Assembly: GCF_030209835.1 (NCBI RefSeq)
Contig: NZ_JARVRF010000029.1
Span: forward strand, 1-64,000
DNA length: 64,000 bases
Reading direction: 5' to 3'
From: Arthrobacter sp. efr-133-R2A-120
GTDB lineage: Bacteria; Actinomycetota; Actinomycetes; Actinomycetales; Micrococcaceae
In this document: positions 12,256 to 24,621 of the stretch, piece after piece
Layout: every line of letters begins with the position of its first letter
Numbering within the stretch: position 1 is the first letter of the stretch
Notes under the pieces: model-generated
Told to the model about the DNA's origin: nothing
What the model saw: the letters and a program-made list of their open reading frames with translations, nothing else
Databases searched by the model: none
Translations under genes and position numbers: made by a program

Positions 12256-13583
12256 TGTGCGTCCTTAGCGGTTTGGGCTGCCGCCGCCTTGATGATGCCG
12301 GGCAGCGCGTCGAGGAAACGGTCGGCTTGCTCGGTGGTCAGGATGAGCGGCGGAGCCAGCCGGATGGTGTGCGGGCCGGGGCTGTTGATGATGAACCCTG
12401 CATCGAGCGCAGCAGTCACCATGGCGGGCGCGATGTCGGCGTCAAGGTCGAAACCGATCAGGAGGCCTTCGCCCCGCACTTCGGTGACGGCGTCGACGTC
12501 GGACAGACCGGCCCGCAGCCGCGCGCCGACGGTGCGCACGTTCTCCAGCACACCCTGGCTTTCGATGGCATGCAGGGTGGCGAGGGCTGCAGCCGTGGCT
12601 ACCGGGTTCCCGCCGAACGTGGTGCCGTGCTGACCGGCTGTCAGGAGCGACGACGTCGGCTCCCCGAAGGTGATGAGCGCGCCGACCGGGAAGCCGCCGC
12701 CCAGGCCCTTCGCGAGGGTCACGGCGTCGGGGACGATGCCGGCGTCTTCGCAGGCCAACCATTTTCCTGTGCGGCCGATGCCGGTCTGGACCTCATCCAG
12801 GATCAGCAGCGCGCCTACCTTGCTGGTGGCTTCGCGGGCGGCCCGCAGGTACTCGACGCTGAGCGGGCGGACGCCCGCTTCGCCTTGGATGGGCTCAAGG
12901 AACACGGCCGCTGTGCTTTCGTCGACGGCGGCACGGAGCGCCTCGATGTCGCCGAACGGAATGTGGACGACGCCGCCGGGCAACGGCTCGAAGGGAGCCC
13001 TGTAGGCTTCCTTGGCGGTCAAGGCCAGGGCACCCATCGTGCGGCCATGGAAGGCGCCTTCGAGGGCAATGATCTTGGTGCGCTTGCCAGAACTGTTGCG
13101 CCGCGCCAGCTTGAACGCGGCCTCGTTGGCCTCGGTGCCCGAGTTGGCGAAGAACACCTTGGAGCCGGCAGGGGCCTTGGTGATGGCCAGCAGCTTCTCG
13201 GCGAGCGCGATCTGCGTGGGGCTCGTGAAGAAATTGGAAACATGGCCCAGGGTGGCCAGTTGGCTGGCGATGACCGACGTGACGAACGGATGGGCATGGC
13301 CCAGGGCGTTCACGGCAATCCCACCCAGGAGGTCCAGGTATTCCTTGCCGTCGGCGTCCCACACAAGGGCCCCCGCACCACGGACCAGGACCCGCTGCGG
13401 GGTGCCGAAGACGCCCATGAGCGAAGAAGAATAGCGGGCAAGCCAGTCGGCTCCACTACTTACCCCAGTCATGACGGAAGCTTTGGTGCTCGATCCGGCG
13501 ATAGGGGCCCGGGTGTGGTCGGGCACCGCGAAGCGGGCGGGGCCCCTATCGCCGGTCGAGCGAGAACCAACAGTTTCGTTCAT
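12252..13583 (-). CDS. argD: Acetylornithine aminotransferase
   Basis: PLP enzyme converting N-acetylglutamate semialdehyde to N-acetylornithine. Visible are the class III aminotransferase blocks: [15 protein letters not shown], the cofactor-aspartate block [16 protein letters not shown] and the PLP-lysine motif [14 protein letters not shown]. The ATG at 13583 overlaps the argB stop as ATGA, but residues 2-37 derive from a long inverted repeat (13488-13561). The conserved protein begins only at [14 protein letters not shown], whose ATG is at 13472. Which start is used is uncertain, since the second lacks a clear ribosome binding site. Confidence 0.93.
   Translation of the reverse strand: MNETVGSRSTGDRGPARFAVPDHTRAPIAGSSTKASVMTGVSSGADWLARYSSSLMGVFGTPQRVLVRGAGALVWDADGKEYLDLLGGIAVNALGHAHPFVTSVIASQLATLGHVSNFFTSPTQIALAEKLLAITKAPAGSKVFFANSGTEANEAAFKLARRNSSGKRTKIIALEGAFHGRTMGALALTAKEAYRAPFEPLPGGVVHIPFGDIEALRAAVDESTAAVFLEPIQGEAGVRPLSVEYLRAAREATSKVGALLILDEVQTGIGRTGKWLACEDAGIVPDAVTLAKGLGGGFPVGALITFGEPTSSLLTAGQHGTTFGGNPVATAAALATLHAIESQGVLENVRTVGARLRAGLSDVDAVTEVRGEGLLIGFDLDADIAPAMVTAALDAGFIINSPGPHTIRLAPPLILTTEQADRFLDALPGIIKAAAAQTAKDAQ
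13488..13561. repeat. Large inverted repeat at the argB-argD junction
   Basis: Arms of about 22-23 nt (13488-13510 and 13539/13540-13561) match perfectly except for one inserted T, around a 28-nt loop. The core is CGGCGATAGGGGCCC. It lies between the argB stop and the first conserved argD codon. It resembles a REP/BIME-type element inserted in an operon junction and read through by the argD frame. Confidence 0.7.
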
Positions 13584-14545
13584 GCGTTCACTTCCTCATC
13601 AGGGACAACCTGGGTTCCGATGCCCGCGGTCGTAAAGGTTTCCAGGAGCATGGAGTGCGGCAGGCGGCCATCCACGATGTGTGCCTGCTCCACTCCTTCA
13701 TCGATGGCCTTCAGGCAGGCGGCCATTTTCGGGATCATGCCGGACTCCAGGCGCGGCAGCATCTCCCGCAACTCGGTCGCCGTAAGCGAGGAGATGAGCG
13801 AGGACTTGTCCGGCCAGTTGGCGTAGAGGCCCTCGACGTCGGTCAGGATGACGAGCTTGGATGCGCCTAGTGCTGAGGCGACCGCCGCTGCGGCGGTGTC
13901 TGCGTTGACGTTGAGGACCTGGCCTGTGGTGGAGCCCGTGCCGTCGCCTTCGTCAAGGATCTCGGGGGCGACCGTGGAAATCACCGGGATGCGGCCGGCT
14001 GCGAGGATGTCCTCGATACCCGTGGGATCGACTCCCACTACTTCGCCCACCAAGCCGAGGTCCACTTCTTCGCCGTCCACCACGGTGCCGGTGCGCACGG
14101 CACGCAGAAGTCCGCCGTCCTCCCCCGACATGCCGACGGCGTAAGGCCCGTGGGAGTTGATGAGGCCTACGAGTTCGCGGCCCACTTGTCCGGTGAGCAC
14201 CATGCGGACCACGTCCATGGCCTCGGGGGTGGTGACGCGCAGTCCGCCCTTGAATTCGGATTCAATGCCGAGCCGGCCCAGCATCGAGTTGATCTGCGGG
14301 CCGCCCCCGTGCACCACGACAGGGTGGATACCCACGTGGTGGAGGAAGACGACGTCCTCCGCGAAGGCACGTCGGAGTTCCTCGTTGACCATGGCATTGC
14401 CGCCGTACTTGATCACCATGGTGGTGCCGGCGAAGCGCTGGATCCACGGCAGCGCCTCGATGAGGGTCGCGGCCTTGTCCTGGGCTGTTTTTGCCGAATC
14501 GGCGCCGATCGACGTATTTTCGCGGGTGTGCGCAGTCATGGTCAT
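13580..14545 (-). CDS. argB: Acetylglutamate kinase
   Basis: Phosphorylates N-acetylglutamate. The 321-residue protein has the amino acid kinase signature [10 protein letters not shown] (about 43-52), HGGGPQIN for substrate, and the ATP-side blocks [13 protein letters not shown] and [12 protein letters not shown]. The first about 25 residues are a variable extension. In many actinobacteria this is the arginine-feedback-inhibited step. It is 5 nt downstream of argJ. Confidence 0.97.
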   Translation of the reverse strand: MTMTAHTRENTSIGADSAKTAQDKAATLIEALPWIQRFAGTTMVIKYGGNAMVNEELRRAFAEDVVFLHHVGIHPVVVHGGGPQINSMLGRLGIESEFKGGLRVTTPEAMDVVRMVLTGQVGRELVGLINSHGPYAVGMSGEDGGLLRAVRTGTVVDGEEVDLGLVGEVVGVDPTGIEDILAAGRIPVISTVAPEILDEGDGTGSTTGQVLNVNADTAAAAVASALGASKLVILTDVEGLYANWPDKSSLISSLTATELREMLPRLESGMIPKMAACLKAIDEGVEQAHIVDGRLPHSMLLETFTTAGIGTQVVPDEEVNA

Positions 14546-14550
14546 CCCAT

Positions 14551-16790
<2,240 letters not shown>

Positions 16791-16933
16791 CACGGCCTTT
16801 TTTGGACCCTATCGGAGCATCTCGTCTCGGCACAGCCTCTTAGGGAGCGTATGCTGAATAGAGGGTGATCTAGACCGTGCAGCCGATCGTCGGCTGCAGC
16901 GTTGCCCGTTAATGTGTTACGGGGCAACTGCAT

Positions 16934-18022
16934 ATGTCACAGACCTCCACTACGGAACGTCCTACCAAGGGCGTCCGGCCACCCAACGCCGTCGTGCTCA
17001 GCTATTCCGAACTCCTCAAGACGGTCCGCGCGGAAGGGTTATTGAAGCGCCGCGTCGGCTTCTACATCAGCGTTTTTGCTTCCCTGGTCCTCTTGCTGAC
17101 CGGCACCTGGTTCGGCTTCGCGCTGATCGGCCCCAGCTGGTACCAGCTTCTCATCGCGGCGGCCCTGGGCATCCTTTGCACCCAGTTGAGCTTCCTGGCC
17201 CATGAGGCCGGCCACCGCCAGATTTTTGCCTCGCGCAGGGCCAATGACTGGTCCGCCCGCATCCTGGCCACGTCGGTTGCCGGCATCAGTTACTCCTGGT
17301 GGGAACAGAAGCACGGCGCACACCACAACAACCCGAACGTGATTTCCAAGGACCCGGACATCAAGACCGGAGCCCTGGCCTTCCATGTTGAAGCCGCCGC
17401 AGGCAGGCAGGGACGCTTCGCGTTCCTCACGCGCCGGCAAGGCTGGTTCTTCTTCCCGCTCCTCATGCTGCTGGGCATCAGCCTGCAGTGGGAGTCGTTG
17501 ATGTACATCTGCCGGCCCGGAGCCATCAAGCACCGCTGGGTAGAGACGCCCATCCTCCTGGCACGGCTTCTCGCGCTGCCGGTCCTCGCCTTCACCTTCC
17601 TTCCGCTTGGGATGGCATTTGCCTTCCTGGGCGTCCAGATCATGGTGTTCGGCTTCTACATGGGTGCTTCCTTCGCCCCGAACCACAAGGGCATGCCGGT
17701 CCTCCCGGCAGACTCCCGCGTCGATTTCCTGCGTCGCCAGATCCTGACAGCCAGAAACATCTCCGGCGGCCCTTTCATGAACATCCTCCTGGGCGGCCTC
17801 AACCACCAGGCGGAGCACCACTTGTTCCCGGACATGGCCCGCCCGCACTTGCGCCGCGCCTCGGAGATCGTTCGAAGCTACTGCGAAAAGCACTCCATTC
17901 CCTACACCGAAACCACGTTGATGCAGTCGTACGCCATCGTTGTGCGGTACCTCAACGAGGTAGGACTCGCCGCGGGCCGCGGCTTTGACTGCCCCGTTGC
18001 CTCCGCGCACGGCAGGGGCTGA
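16934..18022 (+). CDS. Membrane fatty acid desaturase
   Basis: A 362-residue integral membrane di-iron desaturase. The three histidine boxes are HEAGH (about 90-94), HGAHHNN (about 127-133) and NHQAEHH (about 289-295), and hydrophobic spans lie at about 45-85 and 180-245. The last box with Q in place of H is typical of acyl-lipid front-end and delta-type desaturases. It probably introduces a double bond into membrane acyl chains, perhaps for cold adaptation. A possible -10 TATGCT is at 16850. The 5' leader carries a perfect hairpin GCAGCCGA-TCG-TCGGCTGC (16879-16897). Regiospecificity cannot be read. Confidence 0.88.
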   Translation: MSQTSTTERPTKGVRPPNAVVLSYSELLKTVRAEGLLKRRVGFYISVFASLVLLLTGTWFGFALIGPSWYQLLIAAALGILCTQLSFLAHEAGHRQIFASRRANDWSARILATSVAGISYSWWEQKHGAHHNNPNVISKDPDIKTGALAFHVEAAAGRQGRFAFLTRRQGWFFFPLLMLLGISLQWESLMYICRPGAIKHRWVETPILLARLLALPVLAFTFLPLGMAFAFLGVQIMVFGFYMGASFAPNHKGMPVLPADSRVDFLRRQILTARNISGGPFMNILLGGLNHQAEHHLFPDMARPHLRRASEIVRSYCEKHSIPYTETTLMQSYAIVVRYLNEVGLAAGRGFDCPVASAHGRG

Positions 18023-18156
18023 CACGCCCGGAAGACCCAGGGCACATTACGGCGAACCACGGCGCTAAACCGCTGACTGGACACTCGACGGACTCCGCTC
18101 CCTAGGATGGTTGTGTGAATGCGGGCACGAAAGTGCCTCGACGGAGAAGGAGACAC

Positions 18157-19122
18157 ATGACGCAAGCGATCATTGCCCGGCTAGCCGGAGGACCCGAAGT
18201 CCTCGAACTCACCGAAGCAGAGGTTCCGGTTCCGGGCCCGCGACAGCTCCTCGTCAAAGTTGCAGCCGCCGGAGTGAACTTCATCGACACTTATCAGCGC
18301 AGTGGCATCTACAAGGTCGAGTATCCGTTCACCCCCGGCTCCGAGTCGGCAGGCACCGTGGAGGCCATCGGCGCAGGCGTCGAGGACTTCGCCGTCGGGG
18401 ACAGGGTCGCTACCGCTGAAGGAGCCCGCAGCTACGCGGGGTACACCCTCGTAGACGCCGACAAGGCGCTTCCGGTGCCGGACGGCGTCGACGACCACAC
18501 AGCGGCGGCCCTGCCGCTGCAGGGAATGACCGCGCACTACCTGATCAACTCTTCCTTCCGCGTGGAACCGGGCCAGACCGTCCTGACCCATGCCGGCGCT
18601 GGCGGCGTCGGACTCATCCTGACGCAGTTGCTCAAGGCCCGGGGCGCCCGCGTCATCACCACGGTGTCCTCGGACGAGAAGGAAGCACTTGCACGGGAAG
18701 CCGGCTCGGACGAAGTCCTGCGCTACACCGGATTTGCGGACAAGGTCCGCGAACTCACCGACGGCGAAGGCGTCAACGTGGTGTACGACGGCGTCGGCAA
18801 GGATACCTTTGACGGCTCCCTTGCGAGCCTGCGCATCCGCGGCTCGCTCGTCCTGTTCGGCGCAGCATCCGGACCGGTGCCGCCGTTTGACCCCCAGCGA
18901 CTGAACGCGGGCGGATCGTTGTCCCTGACCCGCCCGACCCTTGGCCACTTCCTGCAGAACCCGCAAGAGCGGCGCTGGCGTTCGGCCGAGGTCTTCGGTG
19001 CTGCCGCCAGCGGCGCGCTCAAAGTCCGGATTGGCGGAACGTACCCGCTCGCCGAAGCCGCCCAGGCCCATCGCGACTTGGAAGGCCGCAAAACCACGGG
19101 CAAGCTACTCTTAGTCCCATAA
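18157..19122 (+). CDS. Quinone oxidoreductase (zeta-crystallin-like, MDR superfamily)
   Basis: A 321-residue medium-chain reductase lacking catalytic zinc ligands, as in NADPH:quinone oxidoreductases. GroES-like N-terminal half with AAGVNFIDTYQRSGIY; Rossmann half with AGAGGVGLILTQLLK (about 150-164). GAAGGAG precedes the ATG by 5 nt. A TAGGAT hexamer (18103-18108) lies 6 nt before an in-frame GTG at 18115, so either a leaderless form with a basic 14-residue extension or a 42-nt leader is possible; I favour the latter. The next gene begins 63 nt downstream. Confidence 0.9.
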   Translation: MTQAIIARLAGGPEVLELTEAEVPVPGPRQLLVKVAAAGVNFIDTYQRSGIYKVEYPFTPGSESAGTVEAIGAGVEDFAVGDRVATAEGARSYAGYTLVDADKALPVPDGVDDHTAAALPLQGMTAHYLINSSFRVEPGQTVLTHAGAGGVGLILTQLLKARGARVITTVSSDEKEALAREAGSDEVLRYTGFADKVRELTDGEGVNVVYDGVGKDTFDGSLASLRIRGSLVLFGAASGPVPPFDPQRLNAGGSLSLTRPTLGHFLQNPQERRWRSAEVFGAAASGALKVRIGGTYPLAEAAQAHRDLEGRKTTGKLLLVP

Positions 19123-19185
19123 TCGAAGCAACGGCCACGCGACCGCTGACACCTTCTGTTCACCTCAATCCGAGAAGCTTCGAAC

Positions 19186-22100
19186 GTGACCCAGGAACAT
19201 GAAATCCCGGCGGACAGCCTGGAACTCCAAACGGCGCATCTGCCCCAGCTGCAAGGCTCAGCAGCAGCGCCGCCAGCGCGCACGCTCATTGAGCTCCTCG
19301 AGGACACGGCCCGGACATTCCCGGAGGCCTCTGCCCTCGATGACGGGCAAAAGTCGCTGAGTTACTCCGAGCTCATGGCCCAGGTGCGCGGTTTTGCGGC
19401 CACGCTCAACGCAGCCGGACTGGGACCCGGAGACAAGATCGGCGTGCGGGTTCCCTCCGGGTCCAACGATCTCTACATTGCCATCCTCGCAATCCTCTCG
19501 ATCGCGGCCGCCTATGTGCCCGTCGACGCGGACGATCCCGAGGAACGGGCACGGCTGGTTTTCGGAGAAGCCAAAGTGTCTGCCGTCGTCACAAAGGGCC
19601 GCAGGATCGAGGTATCCGGGGAGCGCCCAACACCGCACCCGGCTCCGCGTGCCCCAGGGCTGGATGACGATTCCTGGGTCATCTTCACCTCGGGGTCCAC
19701 GGGCACGCCCAAGGGCGTGGCCGTGCAGCACCGTTCGTCCGCAGCCTTTGTTGACGCCGAGGCTCGGATCTTCCTCCAGGAAGATCCGATTGGACCGCAG
19801 GACCGGGTGCTCGCCGGCCTTTCAGTGGCCTTCGACGCTTCTTGCGAAGAGATGTGGCTGGCGTGGCGGCACGGTGCCTGCCTCGTCCCGGCCCCGCGCG
19901 CTCTGGTGCGTTCTGGCATGGACCTTGGGCCCTGGCTGATCAACCACGGCATCACAGTGGTGTCCACCGTTCCCACGCTCGCGGCGCTATGGCCCGCGGA
20001 AGCCCTCGAGAACGTGCGCCTGCTCATTTTCGGCGGCGAAGCCTGCCCTCCCGAACTCGCCGAGCGCCTCGCAGTGGACGGCCGCGAAGTGTGGAACACC
20101 TATGGCCCCACCGAGGCTACCGTCGTGGCCTGCGCGGCTCCCCTGGGCGGGGACGGCCCTGTCCGGATCGGACTGCCGCTGGACGGCTGGGACCTCGCCG
20201 TCGTCGATGCCGCCGGGGCTCCGGTCGCGGAAGGCGAAACAGGCGAACTGATCATCGGCGGCGTCGGACTGGCCCGCTACCTCGATCCGGCCAAAGACGC
20301 CGAAAAGTACGCCCCCATGCCATCCCTGGGGTGGGAACGTGCCTACCGCTCCGGCGACTTGGTCCGCTACGAGGAAGCCGGCCTCATCTTCCAGGGCCGC
20401 GCGGATGAACAGGTCAAGCTTGGTGGCCGGCGCATCGAACTCGGCGAAATCGACGCCGCCCTGCAGGCCCTCCCGGGAGTCGCGGGCGCCGCCGCCGCGG
20501 TCCGCACGACGGCGGCCGGGAACCAGATACTGGTCGGTTACCTGGCTCCGGCCGGACCCGAGGACATCGACCTCGCAGCTTCCCGCGGCTTGCTCACGGA
20601 AAGCCTTCCCGCTGCTTTGATCCCCCTGCTGACTGTCGTGGACTCGCTTCCGACGAAGACCAGCGGCAAAGTGGACCGGCATTCCCTTCCCTGGCCGTTG
20701 GCGGGCGCGGGCGCCGCGGATGCCGACAAGGCACCACTCAACCTGCCCGAGGACGCCCACTGGGTGGTCGAGCAATGGGAAAGGATCCTAGGTTCCAGCG
20801 TCACATCGCTCAACGCCGACTTCTTCGCCTATGGCGGCGGCTCCCTCGCCGCGGCCCAGCTCGTCTCGGCCCTGCGCGTGCGGTACCCCACCATCACCGT
20901 GGCGGAAATCTACGCGACCCCGCGAGTTGGTGCCCTGATCGATGCCGCGCGGCAGTCACTGCCGGAAGGCGGCATCCTGGGGCCGGCATCCGAACGCACG
21001 GTTCGCCCGACCTCCCGGAAATCGCAGATCTTCCAGACCTTGATGGGGATTTTCCTCAACATCCTGGTGGGCATGCGATGGCTCACCTACCTGATGGCCG
21101 CCAATCATGTGCTGGCCGACTTCGCCGGTTTCGCAGCCGCTCCCGTGGTGTCCTGGTGGTGGATCCTAGCATCCTGGCTCGTGTTCGTCAGCCCGCCGGG
21201 ACGCATGGCCATCTCGATCCTTGCCGCGAGGACCCTCTTGCGTGGAGTCCGGCCCGGAACCTACCCGCGCTCCGGCAAAGTCCACTTGAAGTTGTGGCTT
21301 GCGGAACAGATCCAGGACCTCTCGGGAGCCATCAGCCTCGCCAGCGCGCCGTGGGTTCCGTACTATGCCAAGGCACTGGGGGCGCAGATCGGGAACAACG
21401 TCCATTTGCATTCCCTGCCTCCCGTCACGGGACTGCTTTCATTGGGCAGCGGCTGCAACATCGAACCCGAAGTGGATCTCTCCGCCTGGTGGATCGACGG
21501 CGACTACGTCCACATCGGCTCCATCCATGTAGGCGCCGGCGCCACAGTGGGCTCCCGCAGCACCCTCATGCCAGGAACCAGTATCGGCGCGGGCGCACGC
21601 GTGGAGCCCGGTTCCGCGGTGTTGGGCAAGGTCAAGGCCGGGCACCTTGTTGCCGGCTCCCCCGCCGAACGCCGTGGCAAAGCCAAGAACGGGTGGCCGG
21701 AGACCCCGTCGTCGCACCATCTGATCGGCCGGCTCTGGTTCGCGGCATTTGCTTCGGCTTCAGCACTGTTGGCGCTGATCCCCTACGTCTCGGCATTCGT
21801 CGGCGCTAGCGTGGTCCTGGCCTTCATCCAAGGCAAGAATTCCCTGCAGGATGCCTTCCCGGAAATCCTGCTTGCTATACCTCCGGCAGCACTGGCCTGG
21901 TTCCTCTGTAATCTCCTGCTGATCCTGGCGACAACCCGGATGCTGGGCATCGGTCTCGCCGAGGGGTACTACCGCGTTCGCAGCCGCGTCGGTTGGCAGG
22001 TTTGGGCCACTGAACGGGTCTTGGACATGGCGCGGGATCTGCTCTTCCCCATCTACGCCAGCCTCTTCACGCCTGTGTGGCTGCGCCTGCTGGGCGCCAA

Positions 22101-23118
22101 AGTAGGCCGTAACGTGGAGGCCTCCACGGTCCTGCTGCTACCACGCATGACGACCATCGGCGACGGTGCATTCCTCGCCGACGACACCATGGTGGCCTCC
22201 TATGAGCTCGGCGGCGGCTGGATGAAGATCGGACCGGCCAAGATCGGCAAACGATCGTTCCTCGGCAACTCCGGCATGACCGCCGCAGGGCGCAGCGTGC
22301 CCAAGAATTCGCTGGTCGCCGTGCTGTCCGCCACGCCGGCCAAGGCCAAATCGGGCACCTCCTGGCTGGGCAGTCCGCCCGTCCGGCTGCGCCGGACCGC
22401 CGTCAACGCAGATCAGAGCCTGACCTTCAACCCGCCACTGGCACTCAAGACCAAACGGGCACTTTGGGAATTGTGCCGGCTGGTGCCGGTCATCCTGACG
22501 GTGGGGATCGCCGTCGGCATCATGCTGGTCCTCGACTGGATCGCCACTGAGACCACCTACTGGCTCGCAGCCGTCCTGGGGGGCGTCGTGGTCCTCGCGG
22601 CAGGTGCCGTGGCTGCGGCAAGTTCAGTCGCCGCGAAATGGATATTGGTAGGACGCATCAAAGAGGGCGAGCATCCCCTGTGGAGCTCGTTCATCTGGCG
22701 CAACGAAGTGGTGGACACCTTCATCGAGATGGTCAGCGCTCCGTGGTTCGCACGTTCGGCATCCGGTACGCCTGCGTTGGTGTGGTGGCTCCGGGCGCTC
22801 GGCGCGAAAATCGGCCGGGGTACCTGGTGCGAAAGCTACTGGCTACCCGAAGCGGACCTCGTCACGCTTGGCGAAAGCTCCACGGTCAACCGTGGCTGCG
22901 TGGTCCAGACACACCTCTTCCACGACCGCATCATGAGCATAGACACCGTGGTCCTCGGAGATGGCGCCACGATGGGCCCGCACGGCGTCATCCTGCCGCG
23001 CGCCAGTATCGGGGCGGGCGGAACGGTTGGACCGGCGTCGCTCGTCATGCGGGGCGAAACTGTGCCCGCGGGCACGTACTGGATGGGCAACCCCGTCAGC
23101 CCTTGGTCGGGGCCGTAG
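19186..23118 (+). CDS. Pls/PosA-family nonribosomal peptide synthetase (epsilon-poly-lysine synthetase-like)
   Basis: A 1310-residue single-module, membrane-anchored synthetase, almost the length of Streptomyces Pls. Adenylation domain (about 30-510): A3 FTSGSTGTPKG near 167, A4 FDAS near 215, A5 NTYGPTEAT near 303, A7 YRSGDLVR near 387, A10 Lys in TSGKVDR near 492. Carrier domain with GGGSL (Ser near 551). There is no condensation or thioesterase domain. The C-terminal half has about six membrane spans (about 620-1150) alternating with three left-handed beta-helix, hexapeptide-rich soluble parts (about 725-835, 965-1050, 1203-1310). Aligned by eye to GrsA, the pocket reads D-A-E-S-I-G-T-V-V-K, close to lysine-type codes. 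Start is GTG. Product inferred, not proven. Confidence 0.88.
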   Translation: MTQEHEIPADSLELQTAHLPQLQGSAAAPPARTLIELLEDTARTFPEASALDDGQKSLSYSELMAQVRGFAATLNAAGLGPGDKIGVRVPSGSNDLYIAILAILSIAAAYVPVDADDPEERARLVFGEAKVSAVVTKGRRIEVSGERPTPHPAPRAPGLDDDSWVIFTSGSTGTPKGVAVQHRSSAAFVDAEARIFLQEDPIGPQDRVLAGLSVAFDASCEEMWLAWRHGACLVPAPRALVRSGMDLGPWLINHGITVVSTVPTLAALWPAEALENVRLLIFGGEACPPELAERLAVDGREVWNTYGPTEATVVACAAPLGGDGPVRIGLPLDGWDLAVVDAAGAPVAEGETGELIIGGVGLARYLDPAKDAEKYAPMPSLGWERAYRSGDLVRYEEAGLIFQGRADEQVKLGGRRIELGEIDAALQALPGVAGAAAAVRTTAAGNQILVGYLAPAGPEDIDLAASRGLLTESLPAALIPLLTVVDSLPTKTSGKVDRHSLPWPLAGAGAADADKAPLNLPEDAHWVVEQWERILGSSVTSLNADFFAYGGGSLAAAQLVSALRVRYPTITVAEIYATPRVGALIDAARQSLPEGGILGPASERTVRPTSRKSQIFQTLMGIFLNILVGMRWLTYLMAANHVLADFAGFAAAPVVSWWWILASWLVFVSPPGRMAISILAARTLLRGVRPGTYPRSGKVHLKLWLAEQIQDLSGAISLASAPWVPYYAKALGAQIGNNVHLHSLPPVTGLLSLGSGCNIEPEVDLSAWWIDGDYVHIGSIHVGAGATVGSRSTLMPGTSIGAGARVEPGSAVLGKVKAGHLVAGSPAERRGKAKNGWPETPSSHHLIGRLWFAAFASASALLALIPYVSAFVGASVVLAFIQGKNSLQDAFPEILLAIPPAALAWFLCNLLLILATTRMLGIGLAEGYYRVRSRVGWQVWATERVLDMARDLLFPIYASLFTPVWLRLLGAKVGRNVEASTVLLLPRMTTIGDGAFLADDTMVASYELGGGWMKIGPAKIGKRSFLGNSGMTAAGRSVPKNSLVAVLSATPAKAKSGTSWLGSPPVRLRRTAVNADQSLTFNPPLALKTKRALWELCRLVPVILTVGIAVGIMLVLDWIATETTYWLAAVLGGVVVLAAGAVAAASSVAAKWILVGRIKEGEHPLWSSFIWRNEVVDTFIEMVSAPWFARSASGTPALVWWLRALGAKIGRGTWCESYWLPEADLVTLGESSTVNRGCVVQTHLFHDRIMSIDTVVLGDGATMGPHGVILPRASIGAGGTVGPASLVMRGETVPAGTYWMGNPVSPWSGP

Positions 23119-23197
23119 CATAGATTGGCAAGAGGGCGTGAAATATAAGCCCACAATGACAGCAGCACGCCAAGCTAGACGGAGGCAGCCAGCGCAC

Positions 23198-24595
23198 ATG
23201 AGCCGCAGCGAACCCGGAACAACCCAAGCGCAGGAAACAACCACAACTGCCGCCGATCCGTACACCTTGCACCACGGGAGCACGGCATTCCAGGTGCTGA
23301 GGTATGAGCTGGACCTGGACTACAGCCTGGGCAGCAACCGGCTCAACGGCCGCGCGCTGCTCCGGTGCGTAGCGCTGGAAGACACGGCCTCCGTGATCCT
23401 GGACCTGGTGGGCCTGAAGGCTTCCAAAATCCTTGTCGACGGCAAGAAAGTGCCGAAGTTCAGCCCGCGCGGCGAGCACCTCGTGATCACCACAAAAGAG
23501 CAGTTGCGGGCAGGCCAGCACTTCACGGTTGAGCTCCGCTACGACGGGAATCCGCAGCCGCGCCGGGGCCTGTGGGGCGAAGTCGGTTGGGAAGAGCTCG
23601 AAGACGGCGTGCTGGTTGCCGGGCAGCCGAACGGCGCGGCGTCCTGGTTCCCGTGCAACGACCATCCGCGGCACAAGTCCAGCTACTTGATCAGCATCAC
23701 CACCGACGACAACTACCGCGCCATCTGCAACGGCCGCCTCGTCTCCCACAGCAGGAAATCAAGCCGCGAAACCTGGGTCTACGAACAGGGCGAGCCGATG
23801 GCAAGCTATCTCGCCACCGTACAAATCGGGCGCTACCGGCTTCACCAGCTCAGCCCCGCCCTCGGCGGATTCCGCACCGGAACGGCCCATCACGCCGAAG
23901 CCCTGCGGCAGGCTCCGGTGCCCCAATTCGTTGCTGTCTCCCCCGGTTTGTTGACTGAGGCCCGCGAAGGCCTGGCACGGCAGGCCGACATGATGCGTAC
24001 CTTTGTGGAGTGTTTCGGCCCGTATCCCTTTGCGGAATACACCGCCGTCGTGACCGAGGACGAACTGGAAATCCCCCTTGAGGCCCAGACCCTCTCGATC
24101 TTCGGCCGGAACCACATGGAGCAATCGTGGGACGCACAGCGCCTCATTGCCCACGAGCTGTCCCACCAGTGGTTCGGCAACTCGCTCACCGTGAGCAGTT
24201 GGCGGGACATCTGGTTGCATGAGGGCTTCGCCTGCTACGCGGAGTGGATCTGGTCCGAGGAAGCCGGCGTCATGTCCCTCGCCAACCGCGCAAGGGCCGC
24301 GTGGCGCAAGCTCGACATGGGCGCACAGGACCTCGTGATCGGCGACCCCGGACCGGAGCATATGTTCGATGACCGCGTCTACAAGCGCGGAGCTCTCGCC
24401 CTCCACGCCGTCCGTCGTGCGTGCGGTGACGCAGCGTTCTTCGGATTGCTGCGGCATTGGACGGAGGCCAAGCGCCACGGCTCGGTGTCCACGGCGGAAT
24501 TCATCGCTACGGCCAACACTTACGTCCCGGGACTCGACGCGGCCACAGTCCTGGAACCGTGGCTGTACCAGGCAAGGCTGCCCGCTTTCGGCTGA
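23198..24595 (+). CDS. M1-family zinc metallopeptidase
   Basis: A 465-residue M1 peptidase with the zinc site HELSHQWFGN (about 319-328) and the third ligand in WLHEGFACY, the expected 18 residues later. The N-terminal beta-sandwich (about 25-210) is typical. The canonical GAMEN exopeptidase motif is replaced by a LEIPLEAQT-like sequence, so specificity may be unusual. GGAGG precedes the ATG at 23198; an upstream ATG at 23156 is less likely. It lies 79 nt after the Pls-like gene on the same strand. Poly-lysine-degrading enzymes of poly-lysine producers are zinc aminopeptidases, so trimming or self-protection is a reasonable inference. Confidence 0.88.
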   Translation: MSRSEPGTTQAQETTTTAADPYTLHHGSTAFQVLRYELDLDYSLGSNRLNGRALLRCVALEDTASVILDLVGLKASKILVDGKKVPKFSPRGEHLVITTKEQLRAGQHFTVELRYDGNPQPRRGLWGEVGWEELEDGVLVAGQPNGAASWFPCNDHPRHKSSYLISITTDDNYRAICNGRLVSHSRKSSRETWVYEQGEPMASYLATVQIGRYRLHQLSPALGGFRTGTAHHAEALRQAPVPQFVAVSPGLLTEAREGLARQADMMRTFVECFGPYPFAEYTAVVTEDELEIPLEAQTLSIFGRNHMEQSWDAQRLIAHELSHQWFGNSLTVSSWRDIWLHEGFACYAEWIWSEEAGVMSLANRARAAWRKLDMGAQDLVIGDPGPEHMFDDRVYKRGALALHAVRRACGDAAFFGLLRHWTEAKRHGSVSTAEFIATANTYVPGLDAATVLEPWLYQARLPAFG

Positions 24596-24621
24596 CCCTG
24601 GAATTCAGGCAATCCAAGGAT

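Noticed and set aside
18115..18156. Quinone oxidoreductase starting at GTG 18115
   Set aside because: A leaderless start is possible, but the added residues are Arg-rich and non-conserved, whereas the ATG at 18157 has a strong ribosome binding site.
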